DNA from: Marivita sp051251565
GTDB lineage: Bacteria; Pseudomonadota; Alphaproteobacteria; Rhodobacterales; Rhodobacteraceae
Assembly: GCF_051251565.1 (NCBI RefSeq)
Contig: NZ_JBPOFB010000009.1
Span: 1 to 64,000 of the forward strand
Reading direction: 5' to 3'
Length of the DNA: 64,000 bases
Under the pieces are notes generated by a model, which worked only from the letters and a program-made list of their open reading frames with translations, made no database searches and was not told the DNA's origin. This document shows, in pieces, positions 16,649 to 26,137 of the stretch. Numbering within the stretch: position 1 is the first letter of the stretch; every line of letters begins with the position of its first letter. A program made the translations under genes and the position numbers.

Positions 16649-17187
16649 CGGCTCAAACACTCTCGTAGGGCAATCAAGCTGCGCCGCAGCCATGTGCGAA
16701 TGGTGTTGAGGTTCACACCTGTCGCTTCGGCCAGATCGGCATAGCTGTCACCGTCCAGATAGGCTCTCTTTACCAGATGGGCGCGTGCGCGGGGCAACGC
16801 GTCAAGACAGGCCTTGATCTGGCGCGCCTCTGACGCAGCGACAGCACTGGCTTCGGGGCCGGGTTTGCTGTCAGGCATGAGATCGGCTGTTTCAATCGGG
16901 TTCGGCGGCAGCCTGAGTGCGCGGCGCCGATCCACCGCGCGATTGCGGGTGATCGTGATCAGCCATGTCATCGGGGAATACCCGTTCACCTTGTAGCTGT
17001 CGGCTTTGTTCCACACCGTCACGAACACCTCCTGCAAGACCTCCTCGGCCTCTGCGCGGTCGTTCAACACACGCAAACAGACGCCAAAAAGTTTCGCAGA
17101 GGTCCTGTCATACAGGCTGGTAAAGGCAGCGCGGTCGCCCATTGCGACACGGGCGATCAGGTTTTCCACCTCTTCTTGCGGTGTCAT
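16645..17187 (-). CDS. ECF RNA polymerase sigma factor (SigK-like)
   Basis: A 180-residue sigma factor with only regions 2 and 4: region 2 around YDRTSAKLFGVCLRVLNDRAEAEEV through DSYKVNGYSPMTWLITITRN, and region 4 at the C-terminus with DSYADLAEATGVNLNTIRTWLRRS as the -35-binding helix-turn-helix. It is paired with the RskA-like anti-sigma factor. Start at 17187; the upstream in-frame frame to 17250 is less likely. Predicted targets are its own operon, the fasciclin gene and perhaps msrB. Divergent from cobS with 89 bases between. Confidence 0.93.
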   Translation of the reverse strand: MTPQEEVENLIARVAMGDRAAFTSLYDRTSAKLFGVCLRVLNDRAEAEEVLQEVFVTVWNKADSYKVNGYSPMTWLITITRNRAVDRRRALRLPPNPIETADLMPDSKPGPEASAVAASEARQIKACLDALPRARAHLVKRAYLDGDSYADLAEATGVNLNTIRTWLRRSLIALRECLSR

Positions 17188-17276
17188 CGACGGATTCCCG
17201 TGCCCTTTCCCTTGCTCCTCCCGGCAATATGTTGCACCACACAGACGCAAAACCAGCTTAGAAGGATGTCCGCAAC

Positions 17277-18263
17277 ATGGCTGACGGGACGATCGACATC
17301 AACGCCAAACCGACAGAAGAAATTTCCGCGCGCGAGGTGTTTGGCATTGATACGGATATGATTGTCCATGGCTTTCCAGAGCGCACGGACCGCGTGCCGG
17401 ACATCGACAGTACCTATAAATTCGACCACGATACGACGATGGCGATCCTTGCGGGATTTCGCAACAACCGCCGCGTGATGATCCAAGGCTACCACGGCAC
17501 CGGCAAATCGACCCATATCGAACAGATCGCCGCGCGCCTGAACTGGCCCTGTGTGCGCGTCAACCTTGACAGTCACATCAGCCGGATCGACCTGATCGGC
17601 AAAGACGCGATCAAACTGGTGGATGGCAAGCAGGTCACGCAGTTCCAGGAAGGCATTCTGCCTTGGGCGCTGCGCAACCCCACAGCGATCGTGTTCGACG
17701 AATATGACGCAGGCCGTGCGGATGTGATGTTCGTGATCCAGCGTGTCTTGGAAACCGACGGCAAACTGACGCTGCTCGATCAGAACCAAGTCATCACCCC
17801 GCACAAGTATTTCCGCATCTTTGCCACCGCGAACACCGTTGGTTTGGGCGACACAACCGGCCTGTACCATGGCACACAGCAGATCAACCAAGGCCAGATG
17901 GACCGTTGGTCATTGGTGGCGACGCTGAACTACCTGTCGATTGATGCCGAAACATCCATCGTTCTGTCCAAAGCGCCGCATTATAACACCGAGAAGGGCC
18001 GCAAGATCGTGCGCCAGATGGTGACCGTCGCAGACCTGTCGCGCACCGCGTTCATGTCGGGCGACCTGTCCACAGTGATGAGCCCGCGAACCGTAATCGC
18101 TTGGGCGCAGAACGCCGAGATTTTCCGCGATGTCGGCTATGCGTTCCGGGTGTCGTTCCTCAACAAATGTGATGAGCTGGAACGTCAGACCGTGGCAGAG
18201 TTCTACCAGCGGTGCTTTGACGAAGAGCTGCCCGAAAGTGCAGCATCGCTGAGCATCGGGTGA
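17277..18263 (+). CDS. cobS: Cobaltochelatase subunit CobS (AAA+ ATPase)
   Basis: CobS and CobT form the ATP-driven chaperone of CobN, which inserts cobalt into hydrogenobyrinic acid a,c-diamide in the aerobic vitamin B12 pathway. The 328-residue product has Walker A GYHGTGKST at 71-79, Walker B AIVFDEYDAG and the MoxR-like sensor FATANTVG. Start supported by GAAGGATG. cobT follows after 97 bases containing two hairpins, an uncommon gap for a pair that is often tight. Confidence 0.97.
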   Translation: MADGTIDINAKPTEEISAREVFGIDTDMIVHGFPERTDRVPDIDSTYKFDHDTTMAILAGFRNNRRVMIQGYHGTGKSTHIEQIAARLNWPCVRVNLDSHISRIDLIGKDAIKLVDGKQVTQFQEGILPWALRNPTAIVFDEYDAGRADVMFVIQRVLETDGKLTLLDQNQVITPHKYFRIFATANTVGLGDTTGLYHGTQQINQGQMDRWSLVATLNYLSIDAETSIVLSKAPHYNTEKGRKIVRQMVTVADLSRTAFMSGDLSTVMSPRTVIAWAQNAEIFRDVGYAFRVSFLNKCDELERQTVAEFYQRCFDEELPESAASLSIG

Positions 18264-18270
18264 TGGGTTT

Positions 18271-18350
18271 CGGATCGGCTACGCCGATCCGACAGTCTGG
18301 GGGCTCCGCCCCCAGACCCCCGGGATATTTGAAAACCAGAGAAGCAGGGG
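18271..18350. repeat. Intergenic double-hairpin repeat between cobS and cobT
   Basis: Two perfect hairpins lie in tandem: CGGATCGGC-TAC-GCCGATCCG (18271-18291) and TCTGGGGGC-TCC-GCCCCCAGA (18296-18316), followed by CCCCCGGGATATTTGAAAAC and a purine-rich tail. The second hairpin plus GGATATTT closely resembles the element at 38690-38755. Dispersed elements of this shape occur in Rhodobacterales intergenic regions. Possible roles are mRNA stability and differential expression within the cobS-cobT operon. Confidence 0.75.
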
Positions 18351-18360
18351 GCAGTCTCGC

Positions 18361-20238
18361 ATGAGCAAACCGAACGACAACCCCGCCGATCCGTTCAAGA
18401 AGGCGCTGGCCGAGGCCACCAAGGTCATGGCCAAGGACCCGGATCTGACGATCAGCTATTCTGTTGATCCAGCAGGGATCTCTGGCGATGCGATGCGGTT
18501 GCCCCAGATCAGCCGCAGATTGACCCGTGACGAAGTGCTTTTGGCACGCGGAACTGCTGACGCGATGGCCATGTACCGCCGCTATCACGATGTGGGCACC
18601 CATGCGCGCTATGCGCCTCCGGGTGACCTGGCGCGCGAGCTTTACGAGTCGATGGAAACCGCCCGCTGCGAGGCGATGGGCGCGCGCGACATGCCCGGCA
18701 CCGCTGGTAATATTGATGCCAAGATTGGCCATGACGCGCAGCGCCGGGGCTATGATCAGATCAAGGAAGCCTCTGACGCCCCCTTGCCTGCTGCGGCGGG
18801 CTACCTTGTGCGCCATCTGGCCACAGGACGCGATTTGCCTGTAGGCGCGCAGAACGTCATGGAGCTTTGGCGCGGGTTTATCGAAAATCAAGCCGGCGGG
18901 ACGCTCGAGACCCTGCAAGACGTCTTGAACGATCAGGCCGCGTTTGCCCGCTTCACCCGTGCGGTGATCTCGGATTTGGGATACGGTGACCAGTTGGGGG
19001 ACGACCCGGACGAGGTTGACGAGGAGTCGCAGGATCAGGCCGAAGACGGCAATGACGACGAACAGGAACCGGACAGCACCGGGCAGGATGAAGACGAAAA
19101 CGAAGACTCGGAAGCCAGCCCCGAATCGAGCCAGGACGAAACTCAAGACCCGAGCCAGGCTCAGGTCTCGATGGACGAGATGGCCGATCAGGAGATGAGC
19201 GACGAGGCCGAGATGCCCGAGGGCGAAGCACCGCTTGAGCCGCCCCCTCCTGCCCCGTATTCCGAAGCGGACCCGACCTACAAGGTCTTCGACGCCACCC
19301 ATGACGAGGAAGTTATGGCCGAGGATCTGGCCGAACCCATCGAATTGGAACGGCTGCGCGCCTATCTCGACCAGCAGTTGGAACCGCTCAAGGGGGCGGT
19401 CAGCCGCCTGGCCAACAAGCTGCAACGCCGCCTTCAGGCCCAACAGAACAGATCGTGGGAGTTCGATCTGGAGGAAGGCATTCTGGATGCGGGCCGTTTG
19501 GCGCGTGTCGTGGCAAACCCGACAACGCCATTGTCCTTCAAGGTCGAGAAAGACACCGAATTCCGCGACACGGTGGTGACGCTTCTCTTGGACAATTCCG
19601 GGTCCATGCGTGGTCGGCCCATTTCGATTGCTGCGATCTGTGCCGATGTTCTGGCCCGCACCTTGGAGCGGTGTTCCGTCAAGGTCGAGATCCTAGGCTT
19701 TACCACCCGCGCGTGGAAGGGTGGACAAGCCCGCGAGAAGTGGTTGAATGAAGGCCGCGAACAGCAGCCCGGACGCCTGAACGACCTGCGCCACATCATC
19801 TACAAAAGCGCCGATGCCCCGTGGCGGCGGACCCGGCCCAATCTGGGTCTGATGATGAAGGAAGGCCTGCTGAAGGAAAACATTGACGGTGAGGCGCTGG
19901 AATGGGCCCACCGCCGCATGTTGCACCGCACTGAGGCGCGCAAGATCCTGATGGTGATTTCGGACGGCGCACCGGTTGATGACAGCACGTTGTCGGTGAA
20001 CCCCGCCAACTACCTTGAAAAGCACCTGCGCGATGTGATCGCCATGGTCGAGCGTCGTCGCCAGGTTGAATTGCTGGCCATCGGCATCGGCCATGACGTG
20101 ACCCGGTATTACGAACGCGCTGTGACGATCACCGATGTTGAACAGCTTGCCGGTGCGATGACCGAACAGCTTGCATCGCTGTTTGACAGTGATCCCCGCG
20201 CCCGCGCCCGCTTTAAGGGGATCCGTCGCGCAAGCTGA
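18361..20238 (+). CDS. cobT: Cobaltochelatase subunit CobT
   Basis: A 625-residue subunit of the cobalt-inserting complex. The N-terminal helical domain is followed by a very acidic linker (about 216-300, rich in Asp, Glu, Gln and Ser), then a C-terminal von Willebrand A domain with the metal-ion-dependent adhesion site DNSGSMRG (Asp411, Ser413, Ser415) and the second MIDAS residues in LMVISDGAPVDD. Length fits alphaproteobacterial CobT. It sits downstream of cobS in the same direction. cobN is not in the window. Confidence 0.97.
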   Translation: MSKPNDNPADPFKKALAEATKVMAKDPDLTISYSVDPAGISGDAMRLPQISRRLTRDEVLLARGTADAMAMYRRYHDVGTHARYAPPGDLARELYESMETARCEAMGARDMPGTAGNIDAKIGHDAQRRGYDQIKEASDAPLPAAAGYLVRHLATGRDLPVGAQNVMELWRGFIENQAGGTLETLQDVLNDQAAFARFTRAVISDLGYGDQLGDDPDEVDEESQDQAEDGNDDEQEPDSTGQDEDENEDSEASPESSQDETQDPSQAQVSMDEMADQEMSDEAEMPEGEAPLEPPPPAPYSEADPTYKVFDATHDEEVMAEDLAEPIELERLRAYLDQQLEPLKGAVSRLANKLQRRLQAQQNRSWEFDLEEGILDAGRLARVVANPTTPLSFKVEKDTEFRDTVVTLLLDNSGSMRGRPISIAAICADVLARTLERCSVKVEILGFTTRAWKGGQAREKWLNEGREQQPGRLNDLRHIIYKSADAPWRRTRPNLGLMMKEGLLKENIDGEALEWAHRRMLHRTEARKILMVISDGAPVDDSTLSVNPANYLEKHLRDVIAMVERRRQVELLAIGIGHDVTRYYERAVTITDVEQLAGAMTEQLASLFDSDPRARARFKGIRRAS

Positions 20239-20276
20239 CGTGATTTGTGTTGAACCGATTGTACAGGTGCGACCGA

Positions 20277-20300
20277 CGCGGCCCAAGGGCCGCGCCTTTG
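20277..20300 (+). terminator. Hairpin after cobT
   Basis: CGCGGCCC and GGGCCGCG pair almost without a loop, followed by CCTTTGTGTG. It starts 39 bases after the cobT stop. The U run is short, so termination may be partial. Confidence 0.6.
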
Positions 20301-20413
20301 TGTGTCAAAAAAAGAAGACACTTGGGCTGTGCGCACTCCAGACTGCGCCACCAGGGCTTGCCGAACTGCCTGTTTCCGGGTTGGCTTGCACCACATAATG
20401 GAAAGACCAGTAT

Positions 20414-22195
20414 ATGTTTCAGACCTTCACCGACGCGACCTCACCTGAACAGGGCCCCCCGCGACTGACCGCCTTGCGCGCGGCGATGGCCGATGCGGGT
20501 CTGGACGGGTTCATCATCCCGCGCGCCGATGCACATCAAGGCGAATACGTGGCCGAGCGCGATAGCCGTTTGGCGTGGCTCACCGGGTTCACCGGGTCCG
20601 CAGGATTCTGTGTCGCACTCGCAGACACCGCCGGTGTGTTTGTTGATGGCCGCTACCGGGTTCAAGTGCGCGCGCAGGTGGCGGACGTGTTTACGCCGGT
20701 GGATTGGCCAGAGGTGTCCTTGGGCGAATGGATCGCCGAAGCGGTAGCGCAAGACGGCGTTGTCGGCTTTGATCCATGGCTGCATACGGTGTCGCAACTG
20801 CGCGATCTTGAGGCAAGCGTCGGGTCAGTTAATTTGCGCCGCTGCGCAAATCTTGTGGACCGCATCTGGGAAGACCAGCCCCCCCCGCCGGCCACCCGCG
20901 CCTTTGTCCAGCCCGTTGATCTGACCGGTGAGGCGCATGCCTCCAAGATTGACCGGCTTGCGCAGACGCTTGGCCCTGCCACTTGCGCGGTTATCACATT
21001 GCCTGACAGCCTGTGCTGGCTGCTGAACATTCGCGGTGATGACGTGCCGCGCACGCCGTTTGTACACGGCTTTGCAATCCTGCATGCGCAAGGCGCTGTG
21101 ACGTTGTTCATCAACGAGGCCAAACTGGTCGAGCTTGGAGATCACCTGGGGCCGAAGGTTCGTGTCGCCCCGGTGGATGCGTTCCTGCCGGTTCTGGCCT
21201 CGCTTGGGGGGCCGGTGCAGATTGATCCAGCTTCGTGTCCGGTGATCATCGCCGATACCCTGCGCGATGCCGGAACCGAAATCATAGATGCCGCAGACCC
21301 CTGCGCTTTGCCAAAAGCCTGCAAGAGCCAAGCCGAGCTGGACGGCACGCGGGCCGCACACCTGCGCGACGGGGCAGCCATGGCGCGGTTCCTGTGCTGG
21401 CTTGACCAGCAGCCTGTGGGCAGCCTGACCGAGATCGACATTGTCACCCGGCTTGAGGCGGAACGCGCCGCGACCAATGCCCTGCGGGATATCAGCTTTG
21501 ACACGATTTCAGGCGCCGGGCCAAACGGGGCGATCGTGCATTACCGCGTGACCGAGACGACAAACCGCCGGGTCAACCAAGGCGTGTTGCTGGTGGACAG
21601 CGGAGGACAATATGTGGACGGCACCACGGACATCACCCGCACAATTGCCATCGGTCAGGCCAGTGCCGAAGAGAAGCGCGCGTTCACGCTTGTGCTCAAG
21701 GGAATGATCGCCATCTCGAAACTGCGCTGGCCCAAGGGTCTTGCCGGGCGCGACATGGATGCTCTGGCGCGCGTCGCGCTTTGGGAACAGGGCATGGATT
21801 ACGGCCATGGCACAGGGCACGGCGTTGGGTCGTATCTGAGCGTCCATGAGGGCCCACAGCGTCTTGCCCGCACGGGGACAGTGCCGTTCCTGCCGGGGAT
21901 GATCCTGTCCAATGAACCCGGTTTCTACAAGGAAGGCGCGTTCGGCATCCGCATTGAGAACCTTGTGGTCGTGCAAGAGGCCCCCGCCCTGCCCGGCCAG
22001 ACCGTGCCGGATATGCTGTGCTTTGAGACCCTGACCTATGCGCCGATAGACACCGATCTGATCGACATTGATTTGCTGACACGTGCTGAACGCGACTGGC
22101 TCAACAGCTATCATACCGACGTGCTTGCCCGGATCGGACCATTGGTCGACGGCGACGTATCCCACTGGCTGACGCGGGCTTGCGCGCCAATCTGA
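20414..22195 (+). CDS. Aminopeptidase P family metallopeptidase (M24B)
   Basis: A 593-residue Xaa-Pro aminopeptidase-like enzyme with the long three-domain build of the eukaryote-like XPNPEP1 group: two creatinase-like N-terminal domains (to about 310) and a C-terminal pita-bread domain. Metal ligands are visible: Asp395 in LVDSGGQYVDG, Asp406 in GTTDITRT, the histidine in YGHGTGHGVG, and glutamates in LSNEPGFY and IRIENLV. It removes N-terminal residues that precede proline, in the cytoplasm. No signal peptide. Start follows GGAAAG. Confidence 0.93.
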   Translation: MFQTFTDATSPEQGPPRLTALRAAMADAGLDGFIIPRADAHQGEYVAERDSRLAWLTGFTGSAGFCVALADTAGVFVDGRYRVQVRAQVADVFTPVDWPEVSLGEWIAEAVAQDGVVGFDPWLHTVSQLRDLEASVGSVNLRRCANLVDRIWEDQPPPPATRAFVQPVDLTGEAHASKIDRLAQTLGPATCAVITLPDSLCWLLNIRGDDVPRTPFVHGFAILHAQGAVTLFINEAKLVELGDHLGPKVRVAPVDAFLPVLASLGGPVQIDPASCPVIIADTLRDAGTEIIDAADPCALPKACKSQAELDGTRAAHLRDGAAMARFLCWLDQQPVGSLTEIDIVTRLEAERAATNALRDISFDTISGAGPNGAIVHYRVTETTNRRVNQGVLLVDSGGQYVDGTTDITRTIAIGQASAEEKRAFTLVLKGMIAISKLRWPKGLAGRDMDALARVALWEQGMDYGHGTGHGVGSYLSVHEGPQRLARTGTVPFLPGMILSNEPGFYKEGAFGIRIENLVVVQEAPALPGQTVPDMLCFETLTYAPIDTDLIDIDLLTRAERDWLNSYHTDVLARIGPLVDGDVSHWLTRACAPI

Positions 22196-22254
22196 CCTAA
22201 ATCATTTACAATATCCGGCTAACCCCGGTACATCGCATTCAAAAGGGATGGAAC

Positions 22255-22599
22255 ATGCAAAAACACATTTCAGTCAGACCTGCCGAAGGCACTTGGGTGG
22301 TACGCGCCGGGGGGGCCGTGATCGGCGAAAGCAACTCTGCGCTGGAAGTGACCGAGGGCGATTTGCCCTTCATCATCTACTTTCCACGCTCTGACATTGC
22401 GATGGCTTTTCTCGACAGTTCGGAACACAGCACGACTTGCCCACACAAGGGCAAGGCCAGCTATTTCCACATCATGTCGAAAAGCAAGACCTACTCCAAC
22501 GCGGTCTGGAGCTACGAAGACCCCGAGGCTGACGTTGCTGCGATCAAGGACCACCTGGCCTTTGATGTGCAAGACGGCGTGCAGGTCGAAAGGGTCTGA
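22255..22599 (+). CDS. DUF427 family protein
   Basis: A 114-residue protein of the DUF427 family: WVVRAGGAVIGESNSALEV, the conserved IIYFPRSDI, the CPHKGKASYF motif and AVWSYEDP near the end. The conserved Cys-Pro-His-Lys-Gly motif suggests a binding site, but no reaction is established. It converges on clcA with only four bases between the stop codons. Start follows AAAAGGGATGG. Confidence 0.92.
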   Translation: MQKHISVRPAEGTWVVRAGGAVIGESNSALEVTEGDLPFIIYFPRSDIAMAFLDSSEHSTTCPHKGKASYFHIMSKSKTYSNAVWSYEDPEADVAAIKDHLAFDVQDGVQVERV

Positions 22600-22603
22600 T
22601 CCG

Positions 22604-24280
22604 TTAGCTATGCTCTTCGGCTGCCGTTGCAGCAAGCGCCCGGTTATAAGCCTTTAGCGCATCCACATGGAACAATGCCCCCTGATAAATGGGGGCATCG
22701 TCATCGCCCTCCATCTTGACGACCGGCAGAAATGCCACGCCTGATTTGTCGAACAAGGGCAGCGCCGTCTCAAGCGTTGCCTGCGCTTGGACATAAAGTC
22801 CTTGGTCGATCATCGTCAGGCAGGCCTCTTCATCCGCTGCGTTTGGATCGTTGGGTTTGCGCATCACACCCTGCACTCGGAACATTGCCAAGAGATAGGC
22901 TTGCGGCCCCGCAGCAAGGTGTACGTTGCGCCGCTCAAGCTGGGTCAGGAAGAACGACCGATCCACCAGCCGCGCCGACACGGCGGTGGACATCGACACC
23001 GACACCATCACCGCCAGCCCGGTTTGCCAGTCGCCCGTCAACTCGAACACAATAAGCGTGGTTGAGATCGGTGCGCCCAGAACTGCCGCCGCCACAGCGC
23101 CCATTCCCGCAAGCGCATAAAGCGTCGCGGTGCCGGATTGATCTGGGAACAGCCCCGTTGCGATCAGGCCAAAGGCCAGCCCGGTCAACGCGCCCAGCAT
23201 CAACGAGGGCGAGAACACGCCGCCACCCATGCGCCCCCCCATGGTGATGGCCACCGCCACCACCTTGAGCATGGCAAACACCACAGCCTCATGCCACAGC
23301 AGCGCCCCGGTGAGCGCGCGTGACGTCGTCTCGTATCCAACGCCGATGATGTGGGGAAACCAGATCGCCATAGCGCCCAGCAGGACACCTGCAATTGCAG
23401 GCCGCAAAAGGTGCGGAACCCCCAATTGCCTTTGGAACCGCGTTCCCACGTCATCGGCCAGAAACACCGCGCGCATCATGGCCACCGCAACCAAACCGCA
23501 CAGCAGCCCAAGGATAAAGAACGCAGGCAGCTCAAGATAGAATTCAACTGTTGTGGTTCCCGGCAAGGTAAATTCGGTGACATCGCCGAACACCAGACGG
23601 TTGATCACCGTGCCTGCCGCACTGGCCACGACGATGGGGGCAAAGGCATGCACGGCAAAGTGCCGCAGAACCACCTCAAGCGCGAACAGAGCCCCGGCAA
23701 TGGGCGCATTGAAACTGGCCGAGACGGCAGCAGCCACGGCGCAGCCCAGCAGGTCGCGGCCAGTGATGCCGTCAGCCCGGATCGTGTTTGATACCCAGGA
23801 CGAGATCATCGCCGCGATATGCACCACCGGCCCTTCACGTCCTGTGCTGCCCCCGGTGGACAGGGTGATCCAGCTACAGACCGCCGACGCGATCCCGGCC
23901 TTCTTTTCAACCCGGCCGTCATTAAGCGCGGCACCTTCGATCACATCTGCGACCGACCGCACCCGCCCGTCCGGCGTGAAGTAATGGATGATGACCCCAA
24001 CCACCAAACCGCCCAGCGTCGGGATAGCGAGCAGCATCCACCACGGCAGGGTTTCGGCATAGCTATGGATCGTGGCAACGCTTGGTGTGCCGTAGACCGT
24101 TGTTTGCAGATAGGTGATGGCAAGCCGGAACAGCGTGGCCGCAAGCCCGGCTGCAATCCCGATGAGAAGAGCAATCAGCCAGAACTGGAACTGCGACGGC
24201 CCTTTGTGACGCAGCAAATCCCAGCCACGCGCACATTGTCGTTTCATGTCCTGTAGCTGACCTTGCAAAGCGGATGCCAT
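22604..24280 (-). CDS. ClC-family chloride channel/transporter
   Basis: A 558-residue membrane protein with the ClC signature motifs: STGGSTGREGPVVHIAA (anion pore with the gating Glu of GREGP), GGRMGGGVFSPSL and the LGAPISTTLIVFELTG stretch. About ten to twelve helices span residues 35-450. The soluble C-terminus (about 480-558) resembles a partial CBS region only. ClC proteins exchange or conduct chloride, sometimes fluoride or nitrate. Start at 24280 is preferred (GGAAAGG upstream) over 24325; this is not certain. Confidence 0.9.
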   Translation of the reverse strand: MASALQGQLQDMKRQCARGWDLLRHKGPSQFQFWLIALLIGIAAGLAATLFRLAITYLQTTVYGTPSVATIHSYAETLPWWMLLAIPTLGGLVVGVIIHYFTPDGRVRSVADVIEGAALNDGRVEKKAGIASAVCSWITLSTGGSTGREGPVVHIAAMISSWVSNTIRADGITGRDLLGCAVAAAVSASFNAPIAGALFALEVVLRHFAVHAFAPIVVASAAGTVINRLVFGDVTEFTLPGTTTVEFYLELPAFFILGLLCGLVAVAMMRAVFLADDVGTRFQRQLGVPHLLRPAIAGVLLGAMAIWFPHIIGVGYETTSRALTGALLWHEAVVFAMLKVVAVAITMGGRMGGGVFSPSLMLGALTGLAFGLIATGLFPDQSGTATLYALAGMGAVAAAVLGAPISTTLIVFELTGDWQTGLAVMVSVSMSTAVSARLVDRSFFLTQLERRNVHLAAGPQAYLLAMFRVQGVMRKPNDPNAADEEACLTMIDQGLYVQAQATLETALPLFDKSGVAFLPVVKMEGDDDAPIYQGALFHVDALKAYNRALAATAAEEHS

Positions 24281-24443
24281 GCCAAGCGGACCTTTCCAGG
24301 GCGGGCAACCCGCGTCAAAAATCATTCGATTTTCTAGGGTTATCCAATGTGCGCTAAGTGTCCACCCCTGATGCGCTCAAACTCTGTGTCCGAGGGTGTC
24401 AGGGCACGGACAAGGCGCGGCTCTTTCAGAAACGAGGTCAGGC

Positions 24444-26096
24444 TTAACCGACCAAAAGCGCCCGTGCCGCCGCGCGGGCTTCTGCGGTGATCGTGTCGCC
24501 GGATAGCATGCGGGCGATTTCGCCTTCGCGGGCTGACGTGTCCAAAGGCACCACGGTCGACGTGGTCTGGTCATCCACCACCTGTTTTTCAACCCGCCAG
24601 TGATGCGCACCCAAAGCGGCCACCTGCGGCGAATGTGTCACCACAAGCACCTGACCCCCATCTGCCAGTGCAGCAAGACGCCGCCCGACAGCATCGGCGG
24701 TCGCACCGCCCACGCCGCGGTCGATCTCGTCAAAGATCATCGTCAGACCAGCGTCGCGCTGTTCGGACAGGCACACCTTTAGGGCCAGCAGAAAGCGGCT
24801 CAACTCTCCACCCGAAGCGATCTTGCCAATCGGGCCTGCCGGTGCGCCCGGATTGGTGGCCACAGTAAAAGCCACCGCATCGCTGCCATCCGGCCCGGCG
24901 GGCGCGTCAGACACATCAGTGACAAACACTGCCCGCTCCATCTTGAGGGGGGCGAGTTCCGCGCAGACCGCTGTGTCAAGCTGCCGCGCAGAGGTCACAC
25001 GGCTGTCGCGCAACGCATTGGCCGCCGCCGCATAGGTCGTTTCCGCCGCGCGCAGTTCGGATTGCAAGCCGACCATCCGGTCTGCGCCTTGATCCAAGGC
25101 CAACAGGCGATCGCGCAAATTGTTGGCGAGGCCCGCCAGATCATCGGGGCCGACTGCATGTTTTCGAGCCAGACCGCGCAGGGCAAAAAGACGCTCTTCG
25201 GTCGCCTCAAGTTCGTGCGGGTCAAATTCCAGCGCCTCCAGACAGCTTGAGACGCCGCGCGCGGCATCGTCCAGTTCCGCCATCGCGCGGGCAAGAGCGG
25301 CCAAAGGATCGTCCAACTGCCCATCAGCGGCGTCGCTGACCCCTTCAAGCCAGCGCAGGGCATCCCCCATCGCAGCTTCGGCACCGTTTGGCCCCATGAC
25401 CTGTGCGGCGCGCGCGATGTCATCGCGGATGCGCTCGGCCCCCTGCATCATGCGGCGTCTTGCATCAAGCTGGGCATCTTCCCCCGGCTCAGGGGACAGT
25501 TTGTCCAACTCGTCAACTGCGTGCCGCAGGAATTCTTCCTCGGCCTGCGCGGCCGTATAGGCCTTTTCCGCCTCAGCCAACGCCTTGCGGGCCTTGGACA
25601 TAGCAGTCCACCCCGTGCGCACGTCCGACAGCAACCCGTCATGCCCGGCAAACTGATCCAAGAGCGCACGGTGACCCTTGGGGTTCAATAAGCCACGATC
25701 ATCGTGCTGACCGTGCAATTCCACCAGAGTTTCGGACAAGGCGCGCAGCATTTCACCCGTCACGCGGCGGTCATTGACCCATCCGGTCTTGCGGCCATCA
25801 GCGGTGTTCACCCGGCGCAAAATCAATTCATCCGCATCGTCAAAACCGGCTTCTGCAAGAACAACATGCGCCGGGTGGCTTTTGGGCAGATCGAAAACGG
25901 CTGTCACCTCGCCCTGATCAGCACCGCTGCGCACCAATTCGGCACGCCCGCGCCAACCAAGCACAAACCCAAGCGAATCCAGCAAGATAGACTTGCCAGC
26001 CCCGGTTTCACCCGTCAGCACGTTCAGGCCCGGCTGGAACTCTAGCTCCAGCCGATCAATGATCAGCATATCTCGTATTTCAAGCGCACGCAGCAT
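24444..26096 (-). CDS. recN: DNA repair protein RecN
   Basis: RecN is an SMC-like ATPase that helps repair double-strand breaks. The 550-residue product has Walker A GETGAGKS at 29-36, a central coiled-coil with many Ala/Glu/Arg residues (about 160-380), and the C-terminal signature LSRFLLALKV with Walker B MIFDEIDRGVGG. ATG at 26096 used rather than the in-frame TTG at 26105. It follows bamD by 41 bases, as in many alphaproteobacteria where lpxC, bamD and recN are linked. Confidence 0.96.
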   Translation of the reverse strand: MLRALEIRDMLIIDRLELEFQPGLNVLTGETGAGKSILLDSLGFVLGWRGRAELVRSGADQGEVTAVFDLPKSHPAHVVLAEAGFDDADELILRRVNTADGRKTGWVNDRRVTGEMLRALSETLVELHGQHDDRGLLNPKGHRALLDQFAGHDGLLSDVRTGWTAMSKARKALAEAEKAYTAAQAEEEFLRHAVDELDKLSPEPGEDAQLDARRRMMQGAERIRDDIARAAQVMGPNGAEAAMGDALRWLEGVSDAADGQLDDPLAALARAMAELDDAARGVSSCLEALEFDPHELEATEERLFALRGLARKHAVGPDDLAGLANNLRDRLLALDQGADRMVGLQSELRAAETTYAAAANALRDSRVTSARQLDTAVCAELAPLKMERAVFVTDVSDAPAGPDGSDAVAFTVATNPGAPAGPIGKIASGGELSRFLLALKVCLSEQRDAGLTMIFDEIDRGVGGATADAVGRRLAALADGGQVLVVTHSPQVAALGAHHWRVEKQVVDDQTTSTVVPLDTSAREGEIARMLSGDTITAEARAAARALLVG

Positions 26097-26137
26097 TCTG
26101 TGCAACCGGGCGCGTCGTCAGACGCACCGCCCCCCGA

